Positions 52,265 to 59,802 of a stretch of 64,000 nt of DNA are shown here, in pieces. The position numbers were made by a program, and so were the translations under genes. This DNA is from Pseudomonadota bacterium (GTDB lineage Bacteria; Chloroflexota; UBA6077; JAJPHF01): contig JAJPHF010000100.1 in NCBI GenBank assembly GCA_021325365.1, positions 39,326 through 103,325 on the forward strand, in the 5' to 3' direction. How positions within the stretch are numbered: position 1 is the stretch's first letter; each line of letters opens with the position of its first letter. The notes under the pieces were generated by a model, which saw only the letters and a list, made by a program, of their open reading frames with translations, did not search any database and was not told the DNA's origin.

Positions 52265-52674
52265 GATCTGCTCCTTTCCATACGCAGCTTCGACCCATTC
52301 TATCAGGCAGTCGGGCCGTGTGCGGACGTGAGCCGCGCGCTGGGCGGGCGGCCCGGAGTCGCGCGGTCCGTTAGCGCACGGGGCACAGTTGCGCCCGGGC
52401 AGACGCGCGGCGGCAGTCAAGTATACCGCCGCTCGCCGCGTGCGAGCAACAGCGGCGCGCTACTTGCGGGGGACCTGCGCCGCGCTGCCGGCGAGGCCTG
52501 CATCGCTGCTCACGATTCCTTACTGGGGTCTTGCAAGGATCTAGCAGCCCTCTAACCGACACCTGTTACCATAAAACCAGTACGCCGGACCGGCGCCGTC
52601 GGCGCACTGCGCCAGCCGCCGGACGGTAGATCGCGACGCGGCCGCTTGCTGGCCGCGGGACCGAGGAGGTCCTC
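52265..52674. other. Intergenic region without assigned gene
   Basis: About 410 bases between the divergent ferredoxin and grpE genes, which should hold both promoters; TAGAAT on the minus strand near 52298 may be the ferredoxin -10. I see no convincing gene and no CIRCE or HAIR operator upstream of grpE. Confidence 0.45.
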
Positions 52675-53394
52675 ATGGCCAATTACCTTCCGCCGCGGCG
52701 GCCGTATTACCGTTACCCCCAAGGAGCGCCGGCCCGGCATATTCCGGCGGACGACCAGCATGCGCCGCCGAGCCAGCGGCCGCGGGCGCCCCAGCAGCCC
52801 CCCGCCCCGCCCCAGCCCGACGAGGCCGCCGCGAAGACGGCCGATCTGGCCGCGCAGGTGGAGTCGCTGACGGGGCAGGTGGAAAGCCTGAACGCCCGCG
52901 TGGCGGAGCTCGAGAGCGCGCTGGAGGCCGCGCGCGCCGAGGCCGGCGAGCAGCAGGGCAAGGCCGAGAGCTATCTCGACCTGGCGCAGCGAACGCAGGC
53001 CGACTTCGTGAACTACAAGCGGCGCGCCGAGCGCGAGCGGGCCGACGAGGCCCAGGCCGCGCGCGCCGACCTGCTGGTGCAGCTGCTGCCCGCCCTCGAC
53101 GACCTGGAGCGCGCGCTGAGCCATGTCCCCGAGTCGCTGCGCGGCAACCCGTGGGCCGACGGTCTGCCCCTCGTCGCCCGCCAGCTGCGGCTCGCCCTGG
53201 CCCGCGCGGGCGTCGAGCGCCTCGGCGCGGAGGGCGAAGCCTTCGACCCGCGCCTGCACGAGGCGGTGGCCTACCAGCCCCAGCCCGGCTTCGCGGAGGG
53301 CCAGATCGCCCACGTCGCGCGCCCCGGCTACCGCATCGGCGAGCGCATCGTTCGCCCCGCCCAAGTCGTGGTCGCGCAAGGCGGCGGTCAGTAG
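52675..53394 (+). CDS. grpE: GrpE nucleotide-exchange factor
   Basis: A 239-residue GrpE, the co-chaperone that exchanges ADP on DnaK. The N-terminal 45 residues are a Pro/Gln/Arg-rich tail. A long coiled coil follows (LAAQVESLTGQVESLNARVAELESALEAARAE), then DLAQRTQADFVNYKRRAERERADEAQAARADLLVQLLPALDDLERAL and the C-terminal beta domain (LHEAVAYQPQPGFAEGQIAHVARPGYRIGERIVRPAQVVVAQ). GAGGAGG lies five bases upstream. No dnaK, dnaJ or hrcA is adjacent, so this may be a second, separate grpE. Confidence 0.88.
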   Translation: MANYLPPRRPYYRYPQGAPARHIPADDQHAPPSQRPRAPQQPPAPPQPDEAAAKTADLAAQVESLTGQVESLNARVAELESALEAARAEAGEQQGKAESYLDLAQRTQADFVNYKRRAERERADEAQAARADLLVQLLPALDDLERALSHVPESLRGNPWADGLPLVARQLRLALARAGVERLGAEGEAFDPRLHEAVAYQPQPGFAEGQIAHVARPGYRIGERIVRPAQVVVAQGGGQ

Positions 53395-53427
53395 CGGCCT
53401 CCGCCGCGGCGTCGACCCGCCGCTAAA

Positions 53428-53447
53428 CGCTCGCTTAGCGAGCTTTT
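53428..53447 (+). terminator. Rho-independent terminator after grpE
   Basis: GCTCGC-TTA-GCGAGC followed directly by TTTT (53429-53447) forms a classic stem-loop with a T-run 35 bases after the grpE stop. Confidence 0.85.
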
Positions 53448-53592
53448 AGTGCTTCTTTAACACTGAGGGTGATACGATTGGGGCCAGCCGGACACAATTG
53501 CCCGGCTGGCCCTCGGCGTTTCCCGGCCCGGCGCTCTGCCGGTCTGCCGCTATTCCGCTTCGACGCCTCGGGGGCGGAAGGGAGACCTCGGT

Positions 53593-54768
53593 ATGTTGCC
53601 GCGATGGTGCTCTGGCGCATTCGCCGCGCTGCTCCTCGGGATGGCGTTCGCGGCGTTCCCCGGCCGGGTGGCGGCCGCGCCCATCCCCGATGTCGCGATC
53701 TACGCCGATTACCCGACGATCACGGTGCAGCCCGGTAAGAACGTGAAGTTCACCATCCGCTTCGCCAACAATGGCACCGTGGACCGCGAGATCGACCTGG
53801 CGCTTAGCGGCCCCGACGGCTGGAACCCGCAGCTCAAGAACCAGAGCTTCCTCGTGCGGCGGGTCTATCTGGCCGCGGGCAAGACCCAGACCGCCGACTT
53901 CTCGGTCGACCCGCCGGCCAACGCCGATAAGGGCGACTACACCTTCCGCATCGCCGGGACCGACACCCACGGCGCGGGCGAGACCGACCTCGATCTCGTC
54001 ATCGGCGTCCAGGACACCGGCCTCTCGGGCATCAAGCTCACCAGCCAGTACGCGGTGCTCCAGGGCGGCGCCGACAAGCCGTTTGGCTTCAAGGCCGATC
54101 TGGTGAACCAGTCGGACGAGGACCGCGACTTCACGCTGGCCGCGCAGGCGCCGGACGGCTGGCAGGTCACGTTCCAGCCGGCCTACGACAAGACGCAGAT
54201 CTCCGGCATTCGCCTCAAGGCGGGCGAGACCAAGGGCCTCGACATCCAGGTGACGCCGCCCCGCACGGCAAAGGCTGGCGACTACCCCATCATCATCGGC
54301 GCGTCGGCGGGCAGCGACACCGCCACGGTCCCGCTGAAGGTGCAGATCACCGGCAACTACAAGCTGACGCTGACCACCCCGTCCGGGGCCCTGAACGCGC
54401 AGGCCACCGCGGGCGAGGAGTCACGCACCACGCTGACCGTGCAGAACGCCGGCAGCGGCGACGTCCAGAACGTCTCCCTCTCCGCGACCAAGCCCGATGG
54501 CTGGGACGTGAGCTTCCAGCCGGCCACTATCGACCGCATTCCCGCGAACGGCAGCGCCGATGTGACGATGGCGATCAAGCCGTCCGGCCGCGCGATCCCC
54601 GGCGACTACATGGTGCAGGTCACGGCGTCCAACCCGCAGGTATCCGAGCAGGCGAGCATCCGGACCACCGTCGGCAGCCCGACGACGTGGGGCGCGGTGG
54701 GTCTGGGCATCATCGCCGTCAGCCTCGGCGGCCTGTACGGCGTGTTCCGCCGCTTCAGCCGGCGCTAG
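53593..54768 (+). CDS. Secreted NEW3-domain protein with C-terminal anchor
   Basis: A 391-residue exported protein. The signal is MLPRWCSGAFAALLLGMAFAAFPGRVAAAP. At least three NEW3 (COG1470, NPCBM-associated) Ig-like repeats follow, each with a GPDGW / APDGW / KPDGW and VSFQP or VTFQP signature. A C-terminal membrane span (VGLGIIAVSLGGLYGVFRRFSRR) anchors it in the membrane. This arrangement is found beside ABC-2 exporters in Chloroflexota and Firmicutes, and here the ATPase and permease genes follow directly. It is likely the extracytoplasmic partner of that exporter. Confidence 0.85.
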   Translation: MLPRWCSGAFAALLLGMAFAAFPGRVAAAPIPDVAIYADYPTITVQPGKNVKFTIRFANNGTVDREIDLALSGPDGWNPQLKNQSFLVRRVYLAAGKTQTADFSVDPPANADKGDYTFRIAGTDTHGAGETDLDLVIGVQDTGLSGIKLTSQYAVLQGGADKPFGFKADLVNQSDEDRDFTLAAQAPDGWQVTFQPAYDKTQISGIRLKAGETKGLDIQVTPPRTAKAGDYPIIIGASAGSDTATVPLKVQITGNYKLTLTTPSGALNAQATAGEESRTTLTVQNAGSGDVQNVSLSATKPDGWDVSFQPATIDRIPANGSADVTMAIKPSGRAIPGDYMVQVTASNPQVSEQASIRTTVGSPTTWGAVGLGIIAVSLGGLYGVFRRFSRR

Positions 54769-54785
54769 TCCCCCGTCACGGGCAA

Positions 54786-54817
54786 GCGCGGCGGGTGGCG
54801 CGCGCCACCCGCCGCGC
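54786..54817 (+). terminator. 32-base perfect palindrome between NEW3 and ABC genes
   Basis: Bases 54786-54817 form a perfect GC-rich palindrome with 15- to 16-base arms and almost no loop. It lies 18 bases after the NEW3 gene, 56 before the ABC ATPase. It may reduce read-through or set the stoichiometry in the operon. Confidence 0.6.
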
Positions 54818-54872
54818 ACCGCTGACCGGACACCCGTCAGATGCGGCGGACACGCGCGAAGGGGGTAGGCAC

Positions 54873-55865
54873 ATGGCCGCGATAGCAGTCTCACAGCCCG
54901 GCGAGAGCGCGGGCGAGGTGCCGGCTGGCGCGCCCGAGCGCCTCGCCATTGCCACGCAGGGCCTGCGCAAGCACTACGGCGACTTCGTGGCCGTGGACGG
55001 GCTCGACCTCGCCGTGCGCGAGGGCGAGGTGTTCGGTCTGCTCGGGCCGAACGGCGCGGGCAAGACGACGACCATCCTGATGTTGCTCGGGTTAACCGAG
55101 CCGACGGCGGGCACCGCCCGCGTGCTTGGCTGCGACCCGACCCACGATCCCTTGAAGGTGAAGCGGCTCGTCGGCTACTTGCCGGACAACGTCGGCTTCT
55201 ACGAGGATCTCACGGCCCGCGAGAACCTGCTCTACACGGCCGACCTGAACGCCATCCCGCGCAACGTGGCCCGCCCGCGCATCGACGCGCTGCTCGACCG
55301 TGTCGGGCTGGCCGACGTGCGCGACAAGCGGGCCGGCCAGTTCTCGCGCGGCATGCGGCAGCGCCTCGGCATCGCCGACGTGCTGGTCAAAACGCCCCGA
55401 CTGATTATTCTCGACGAGCCGACCATTGGCCTCGACCCGGAGGGCACCCGCGAGCTGCTGGACCTGATTCGCGAGCTGAGCAAGGAGGACGGCATCACGG
55501 TCATGCTCTCCTCCCACCTGCTCGATCAGGTCCAGCGGGTCTGCGACGAGGTCGGCATCTTCGTCAAGGGCCAGCTCGTCGCGGCCGGGCCGGTCGGGCG
55601 CCTGGGCGAGCAGCTCCTGGCCGGCCAGCCGCTCGTGCTGGAGGTCCAGGTCGCGCCCGACGCCCACGCGGCCGCTGCCACCCTGCTCGCCAGCGTACCC
55701 GGCGTCGACGCCGTCGAGGCGGAAGGCGACTTGCTCCTCGTCCGCTCGCGGACCGACGCGCGGGCGGAAATCGCGCGCCTGCTCGCGCCGCTCGGCCTCC
55801 TCGGCCTGCGGACGCGCGGCGCCAGCCTGGAAGACATCTACCTCCGTTACTTCCGCGAGCACTAA
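54873..55865 (+). CDS. ABC transporter ATP-binding protein
   Basis: A 330-residue ABC ATPase of the ABC-2/CcmA (DrrA-like) class. Walker A GPNGAGKTT, signature FSRGMRQRLG, Walker B LIILDEPTIGLDPEG, and the His switch MLSSHLLDQV are intact. An extra C-terminal domain of about 80 residues follows the NBD (VLEVQVAPDAHAAAATLLASV...SLEDIYLRYF). It powers the permease encoded 82 bases downstream. The start at ATG 54873 follows a GGGGG run. Confidence 0.92.
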   Translation: MAAIAVSQPGESAGEVPAGAPERLAIATQGLRKHYGDFVAVDGLDLAVREGEVFGLLGPNGAGKTTTILMLLGLTEPTAGTARVLGCDPTHDPLKVKRLVGYLPDNVGFYEDLTARENLLYTADLNAIPRNVARPRIDALLDRVGLADVRDKRAGQFSRGMRQRLGIADVLVKTPRLIILDEPTIGLDPEGTRELLDLIRELSKEDGITVMLSSHLLDQVQRVCDEVGIFVKGQLVAAGPVGRLGEQLLAGQPLVLEVQVAPDAHAAAATLLASVPGVDAVEAEGDLLLVRSRTDARAEIARLLAPLGLLGLRTRGASLEDIYLRYFREH

Positions 55866-55947
55866 GCCAATACGCTGAGGAGGGTGGTGGGTTGGGCGCG
55901 CCCCAACCTGCCGCCCGCCTCAGGCCGAATGCCTTGAGGGTAGGCCG

Positions 55948-56892
55948 ATGCCTGGACTCGTGCCCGTCTTCCGCAAAGAGCTTGCGGACCATTTCAGCAG
56001 CAAGCGCTTCGTGATCCTGTTCCTGCTCGTCATGATCTCCGGGATCGGCGCCGCTTACGTCGCGGCTCAGTCGATCCGCGACGAGCTGCGCACCGCCAAC
56101 GCGACGTCGTCGGTGTTCCTGCTGCTCTTCACCGCGTCGAACGGCAACCTGCCGTCCTTCGTCAGCTTCATCGGCTTCCTCGGGCCGCTGGTCGGCCTGG
56201 CCCTCGGTTTCGACGCCATCAACGGGGAGCAGGCGCGCGGCACCCTCAGCCGGCTGCTGGCGCAGCCCATCTACCGCGACTCGGTCATCAACGGTAAGTT
56301 CCTGGCCGGCCTCACGACCATCGCGGTGATGCTCGTCTGCATCACCCTGCTAGCGGTCGGGCTGGGCATCCCCTTGGTGGGCAGGGGGCCGGGCCTGGAC
56401 GACGTCGCGCGGCTCGTGCTCTTCCTCGCCGTCAGCGTCGTCTACGTGGCCTTCTGGATGGCGGCGGCCATTTTCTTCTCGATCGTCTTCCGCCAGATGG
56501 CCACCGCCGCCCTGGCGGGCATCGCGCTCTGGATCGTCTGCGTGTTCTTCGTGGGCATGCTGGCCGGGCAGGCCGCCGATCTCGTCGCCCCGGTCAGTAA
56601 GGACCCCACGGCCGTCGAGCTGCTGCGCAACGACTCGGCGCACCGCCTCTTCGCCCGCGTCTCTCCCACGCGCCTGTACACCGAGGCGCTAAGCACCGTC
56701 ATGAACCCGAGCAAGAACATGCTCGGCGACCTGGTGCTCCGCAGCGAGGTGCAGGGCATGGTGCCCGGCACGCTGCCGCTGTCCCAGAGCCTGCTGCTCG
56801 TCTGGCCGCAGGTCGCCGGGCTCGTCGCGCTCACCTGCATCTGCTTCGCCGCCTCCTACATCCGCTTCATGCGCCAGGAGATTCGCGCCTAG
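55948..56892 (+). CDS. ABC-2 type transporter permease
   Basis: A 314-residue membrane protein with six predicted helices, for example VILFLLVMISGIGAAYVAA, FIGFLGPLVGLALGFDAI, ITLLAVGLGIPLV, VYVAFWMAAAIFFSIVF and LVALTCICFAASYI. The block FDAINGEQARGTLSRLLAQPIYRDSVINGKFLAG is the typical cytosolic coupling region of the ABC-2 permease family. It probably functions with the upstream ATPase and the NEW3 protein to export a lipid, polysaccharide or toxic compound. Confidence 0.9.
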   Translation: MPGLVPVFRKELADHFSSKRFVILFLLVMISGIGAAYVAAQSIRDELRTANATSSVFLLLFTASNGNLPSFVSFIGFLGPLVGLALGFDAINGEQARGTLSRLLAQPIYRDSVINGKFLAGLTTIAVMLVCITLLAVGLGIPLVGRGPGLDDVARLVLFLAVSVVYVAFWMAAAIFFSIVFRQMATAALAGIALWIVCVFFVGMLAGQAADLVAPVSKDPTAVELLRNDSAHRLFARVSPTRLYTEALSTVMNPSKNMLGDLVLRSEVQGMVPGTLPLSQSLLLVWPQVAGLVALTCICFAASYIRFMRQEIRA

Positions 56893-56955
56893 CGCGGCTT
56901 ATACTACCGGCAGCGGCGCGCGGTGGGCGCGTGCCGCCTCGGGAGGAGGGCCGCG

Positions 56956-57576
56956 ATGAGCATGCGGGTGATCGTCTTCTCGGACTACGTCTGACCGTAC
57001 TGCTACCTGGCCGAGGGTCCCTTGGCCGAGCTAGGCCGCCAGCACGACGTCGAGTTCGTCTGGCTGCCCTACGAGCTGCGCCCCGAGCCCGAGCCGCTGC
57101 CCGACATGAGCGGCCCCGACCTGGAGCGCTTCCGCCAGAACTGGGAGCGCGGCGCCGGCCTGCTCGCCCGCGAGTACGGCGTCGAGATGTACTTCCCGCC
57201 GATCAAGCCGCGCTCGCGCTGGGCGCACGAGGCGGCCGAGTTCGCTCGTGACCGCGGCCAGTTCGACGCCATGCGCACGGCTCTCTTCCAGGCGTACTTC
57301 GTCGCCAACCGCGACATCGGCGCGCAGGACGTGCTGGCAGCGGTCGCCGACTCGGTCGGGCTCGACGGCGCCGAGCTGCGCGCCGCCCTCGCGGACGGCC
57401 GCTACACCGCCCGCGTGCGCGAGCTAGAGGGCATCGCCGCCCAATTCGGCATCACCGCCGTGCCCACCATGATCTTCGCGGACGCCGTGGCCGTGCAGGG
57501 CGCGCAGCCCTACAGCGTACTGCGGCAAGCCTACGAGGCAGCCGAGGAGCGCCTGGCCGCAGAGACCGGCAAGTAG
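56956..57576 (+). CDS. DsbA/FrnE family oxidoreductase, candidate selenoprotein
   Basis: A 206-codon gene of the DsbA/FrnE thioredoxin-fold family. ATG 56956 has GGGAGGAGGG upstream. The N-terminus is MSMRVIVFSDYV, then an in-frame TGA (56992-56994, codon 13), then PYCYLAEG. In relatives this position is CPYC/CPWC, so TGA replaces exactly the first redox Cys and the protein would carry a U-P-Y-C site. The remaining sequence continues in frame to 57576 with VAVQGAQPYSVLRQAYEAAEE. A hairpin of SECIS type follows the TGA at once (57009-57027). Either this is a selenoprotein, or a TGC-to-TGA change has broken it. Conventional calling starts only after the TGA, at 57022. Confidence 0.75.
57009..57027 (+). 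promoter_or_regulatory. SECIS-like hairpin downstream of UGA
   Basis: GGCCGAGG (57009-57016), loop GTC, CCTTGGCC (57020-57027): an eight-pair stem with one G-T pair, starting 14 bases after the TGA. The first loop base is G and lies 22 bases after the UGA, within the spacing usual for bacterial SECIS elements. Confidence 0.5.
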
Positions 57577-57588
57577 CGATTCAGCCGC

Positions 57589-57634
57589 GACACCGCCCGG
57601 GCACCCAGCATTTGCTGGATGCCCGGGCGGTGTC
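57589..57634 (+). terminator. 20-bp hairpin after DsbA-family gene
   Basis: Arms 57589-57608 and 57615-57634 match over 20 bases with one mismatch; loop of six bases. It follows the DsbA-like stop (57576) and lies before the convergent HTH gene, so it can terminate both. Confidence 0.7.
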
Positions 57635-57669
57635 CTGTCTCGCGGGTGATGAGCGCGCCGGGCCGCGAG

Positions 57670-57930
57670 CTACGCCGCCGCGCGACGGGCGGTGTTACGT
57701 CGGCGCCGCAGGCGGGCGCGGCGCGCGCGCTCGCGGCGCTCCCCGCGGTATGCCTCCACGTCGTCGTGGGCGAGGAAGTACAGTCGGCCCAGCCGGCTCG
57801 CGCGGATGCGGCGGCGGGCGATCAGCTCGCGCACGCTACGCTCGCGGATGCCCAGGCGCTCGGCCGCGGCACGCACCGAGAGGTAGCCGGGCACGCGCAG
57901 GGCGGGTCGCGGATAAAGCGGCGTCATCAT
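57670..57930 (-). CDS. Excisionase-like helix-turn-helix protein
   Basis: An 86-residue MerR/excisionase-family DNA-binding protein: YLSVRAAAERLGIRERSVRELIARRRIRASRLGRLYFLAHDDVEAY is the canonical HTH_17 domain, followed by a very basic Arg-rich tail (ERRERARRARLRRRRNTARR). ATG 57930 is chosen; GTG 57939 is another option. A TGGTATAAT extended -10 lies upstream at 58046-58038. Possibly a regulator or a relic of a mobile element. Confidence 0.75.
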   Translation of the reverse strand: MMTPLYPRPALRVPGYLSVRAAAERLGIRERSVRELIARRRIRASRLGRLYFLAHDDVEAYRGERRERARRARLRRRRNTARRAAA

Positions 57931-58037
57931 ACGATTCACAAACCTTTCTGCCCGTGCGGCCCAAGTAGCCTGGCGCCGGGGAGGATTCGGCACCGCGCGC
58001 CTCCGCGGCGGCACCCGATGGTTATTTTGACATAATG

Positions 58038-58046
58038 ATTATACCA
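58038..58046 (-). promoter_or_regulatory. Extended -10 promoter element
   Basis: TGGTATAAT on the minus strand is an extended -10 with a perfect TATAAT, about 110 bases upstream of the excisionase-like gene. No good -35 is visible, as is usual for extended -10 promoters. Confidence 0.5.
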
Positions 58047-58272
58047 TCCTCCGCATGGCGCTCACCAGGCCAGCCCCACGGCATCCCGCCGGTGTATTCG
58101 CCCCGCCGTACACGCCGCGCCAGTGTTTTCGCGGCGAGGCGGCCGCTATAATGCGGGCGGGGCACCGGGGCCTGGCGGCGTCACAAGCCGCCTGCCGGAG
58201 GCCCGCGCAGCAAATCCCCGGCAGAGGCCAGACGCCTGTCGTCTGGCAGTGCCGCGCCCAGGAGGCGCCCAA

Positions 58273-59580
58273 GTGGCTACGATCGCTCTTCCCTCCACCA
58301 CTCGGCTCGCCGCCGGGTTGGCCCGGCGCGGCATCCACTATGGCTGGCTCGTGGCCGCCGTCACGTTCCTGACGATGCTTTCTGCTGCCGCGATCCGCTC
58401 CATGCCCGGCGTGTTGATGCTTTCGTTCGAGCGCGAGTTTCATTGGGACCGTGCGGTTATCGGCATCGCCATCGCTCTGAATCTCCTCTTGTATGGCTGC
58501 ATGGGACCGGTGGTCGGTTACATGATGGACCGCTACGGGCCCCGCCTGGTGGCGATTTCGGCGATAACGCTGCTCGCGTTGGGGGCGCTGGCCACCACCA
58601 CGATGACGCAGATCTGGCAGCTGGACGTGTACTGGGGCTTCGTCGTGGGCGCGGGCGCGGGCGGGGTCGGCATGGTACTTGTCGGCTCGGTCGTCAACCG
58701 TTGGTTCGACAAGCGGCGGGGGACGCTCACCGGCGTGTTGGGTGCCGCTACGTCAGCCGGGCAGATCATCTTCGTGCCGCTCATCGCCTGGCTGTCGGTG
58801 ACCGTCGGGTGGCGCGTGGGGGTGCTAGTCGCGGCAGGGTTGCTTGGGCTCGTCGTGCTGCCGCTGCTGCTCCTCGTCTTCCGGAACGATCCTAGCCAGG
58901 TGGGCCTGCGGCGTTACGGGGAGAGCGCGGCCAGTACAGGCCGCGCCGCCGCTGCTACCGGGCAGGTCGACTCCACCCCGATGCGCCAGGTCATCCGCAC
59001 GCCCGAGTTCTGGTGGCTCGCGGGCGGGCTCTTCGTCTGCGGTTACACGACCAATGGTCTCATCGGCACCCACTTCCTCGCGCACGCCGCCGACCACGGC
59101 ATCGCCGAGGTGACGGCGGCCAGCGTGCAGGGGCTGATGGGCGGCGTCAACATCCTCGGCACGATCGGGGCGGGCATGCTGGCGGACCGCGTGCGGAACC
59201 GCAATAAGCTGCTGGTCGCGTTCTACGCCTTCCGCGGACTGTCGCTGTTCTACCTGCCCTTCATCCAGGATGTCCGGATGCTCACGATCTTCGCCATCCT
59301 ATATGGCCTCAACTGGTTCGGCACTGCGCCCGTGAGTCAGCTCATCGCGGCGGACGTGTTCGGCCGGCGAGCAGTGGGCAGGGTCTACGGCTTCATGTTC
59401 CTGGGCCACCAGATGGGCGGGTCGCTCGCTGCCATAACGGGCGGCCTGGTGCACGACTGGTTCGGCGACTACCAGATCGCCTTCCTCTCCGCGGGCCTGG
59501 CCGGCCTGGTCGCCGCCGGCCTGTCCATGCAGATCCGCGAGCACCGCCGCAAGCCCGTGCCCGAGCCCGTCCCCGCCTGA
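58273..59580 (+). CDS. MFS transporter, monocarboxylate/OFA-like
   Basis: A 435-residue major facilitator with 12 hydrophobic helices. GPVVGYMMDRYGPRL is the loop 2-3 signature, and NRWFDKRRGTLTGVLGAATSAGQIIFVPLIAWL matches the oxalate/formate-antiporter and monocarboxylate porter subgroup. RDxGR-like charge pairs are at both halves (MLADRVRNRNKLL). GTG 58273 has AGGAGG about eight bases upstream. It is likely to carry small organic acids, fitting the decarboxylase and hydrolase genes around it. Confidence 0.88.
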   Translation: MATIALPSTTRLAAGLARRGIHYGWLVAAVTFLTMLSAAAIRSMPGVLMLSFEREFHWDRAVIGIAIALNLLLYGCMGPVVGYMMDRYGPRLVAISAITLLALGALATTTMTQIWQLDVYWGFVVGAGAGGVGMVLVGSVVNRWFDKRRGTLTGVLGAATSAGQIIFVPLIAWLSVTVGWRVGVLVAAGLLGLVVLPLLLLVFRNDPSQVGLRRYGESAASTGRAAAATGQVDSTPMRQVIRTPEFWWLAGGLFVCGYTTNGLIGTHFLAHAADHGIAEVTAASVQGLMGGVNILGTIGAGMLADRVRNRNKLLVAFYAFRGLSLFYLPFIQDVRMLTIFAILYGLNWFGTAPVSQLIAADVFGRRAVGRVYGFMFLGHQMGGSLAAITGGLVHDWFGDYQIAFLSAGLAGLVAAGLSMQIREHRRKPVPEPVPA

Positions 59581-59706
59581 TCGTCTGCTACGCCGCCTCC
59601 GCGCGCCGCGGCACCGGCGGGCGCGCGATCGCCAGCATCGCCGTGCAGTGGCGCCCACCAGTCTCATCCCCGCGCTATGGCCGCCGCTCCGCGCGGGCGC
59701 AGCCGG

Positions 59707-59720
59707 GACAAGTCCTTGTC
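59707..59720 (+). promoter_or_regulatory. Palindrome upstream of hydrolase gene
   Basis: GACAAG-TC-CTTGTC is a perfect operator-like palindrome about 90 bases before the alpha/beta hydrolase gene. The window has no adjacent regulator gene to assign it to. Confidence 0.35.
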
Positions 59721-59748
59721 AGGCAACGCGGGGCGATGGTAAGAGGGA

Positions 59749-59772
59749 GTGGCCCGGCCGTCGCCGGGCCAC
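59749..59772 (+). promoter_or_regulatory. Leader hairpin before hydrolase gene
   Basis: GTGGCCCGGC (59749-59758), loop CGTC, GCCGGGCCAC (59763-59772) form a perfect ten-pair hairpin ending 30 bases before ATG 59803. It may be an attenuator-like structure or an upstream gene's terminator. Confidence 0.45.
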
Positions 59773-59802
59773 GACGGAGCAGGGCCAGAGAGGGAGACGA
59801 CG

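Noticed and set aside
52560..52674. CIRCE or HAIR heat-shock operator upstream of grpE
   Set aside because: No TTAGCACTC-N9-GAGTGCTAA or CTTGAGT-N7-ACTCAAG type sequence was found here or upstream of hsp20.
57022..57576. DsbA-family protein starting downstream of the TGA
   Set aside because: This start lacks a ribosome site and removes the first strand and the whole CxxC region; the upstream ATG with GGGAGGAGGG and continuous homology is better.
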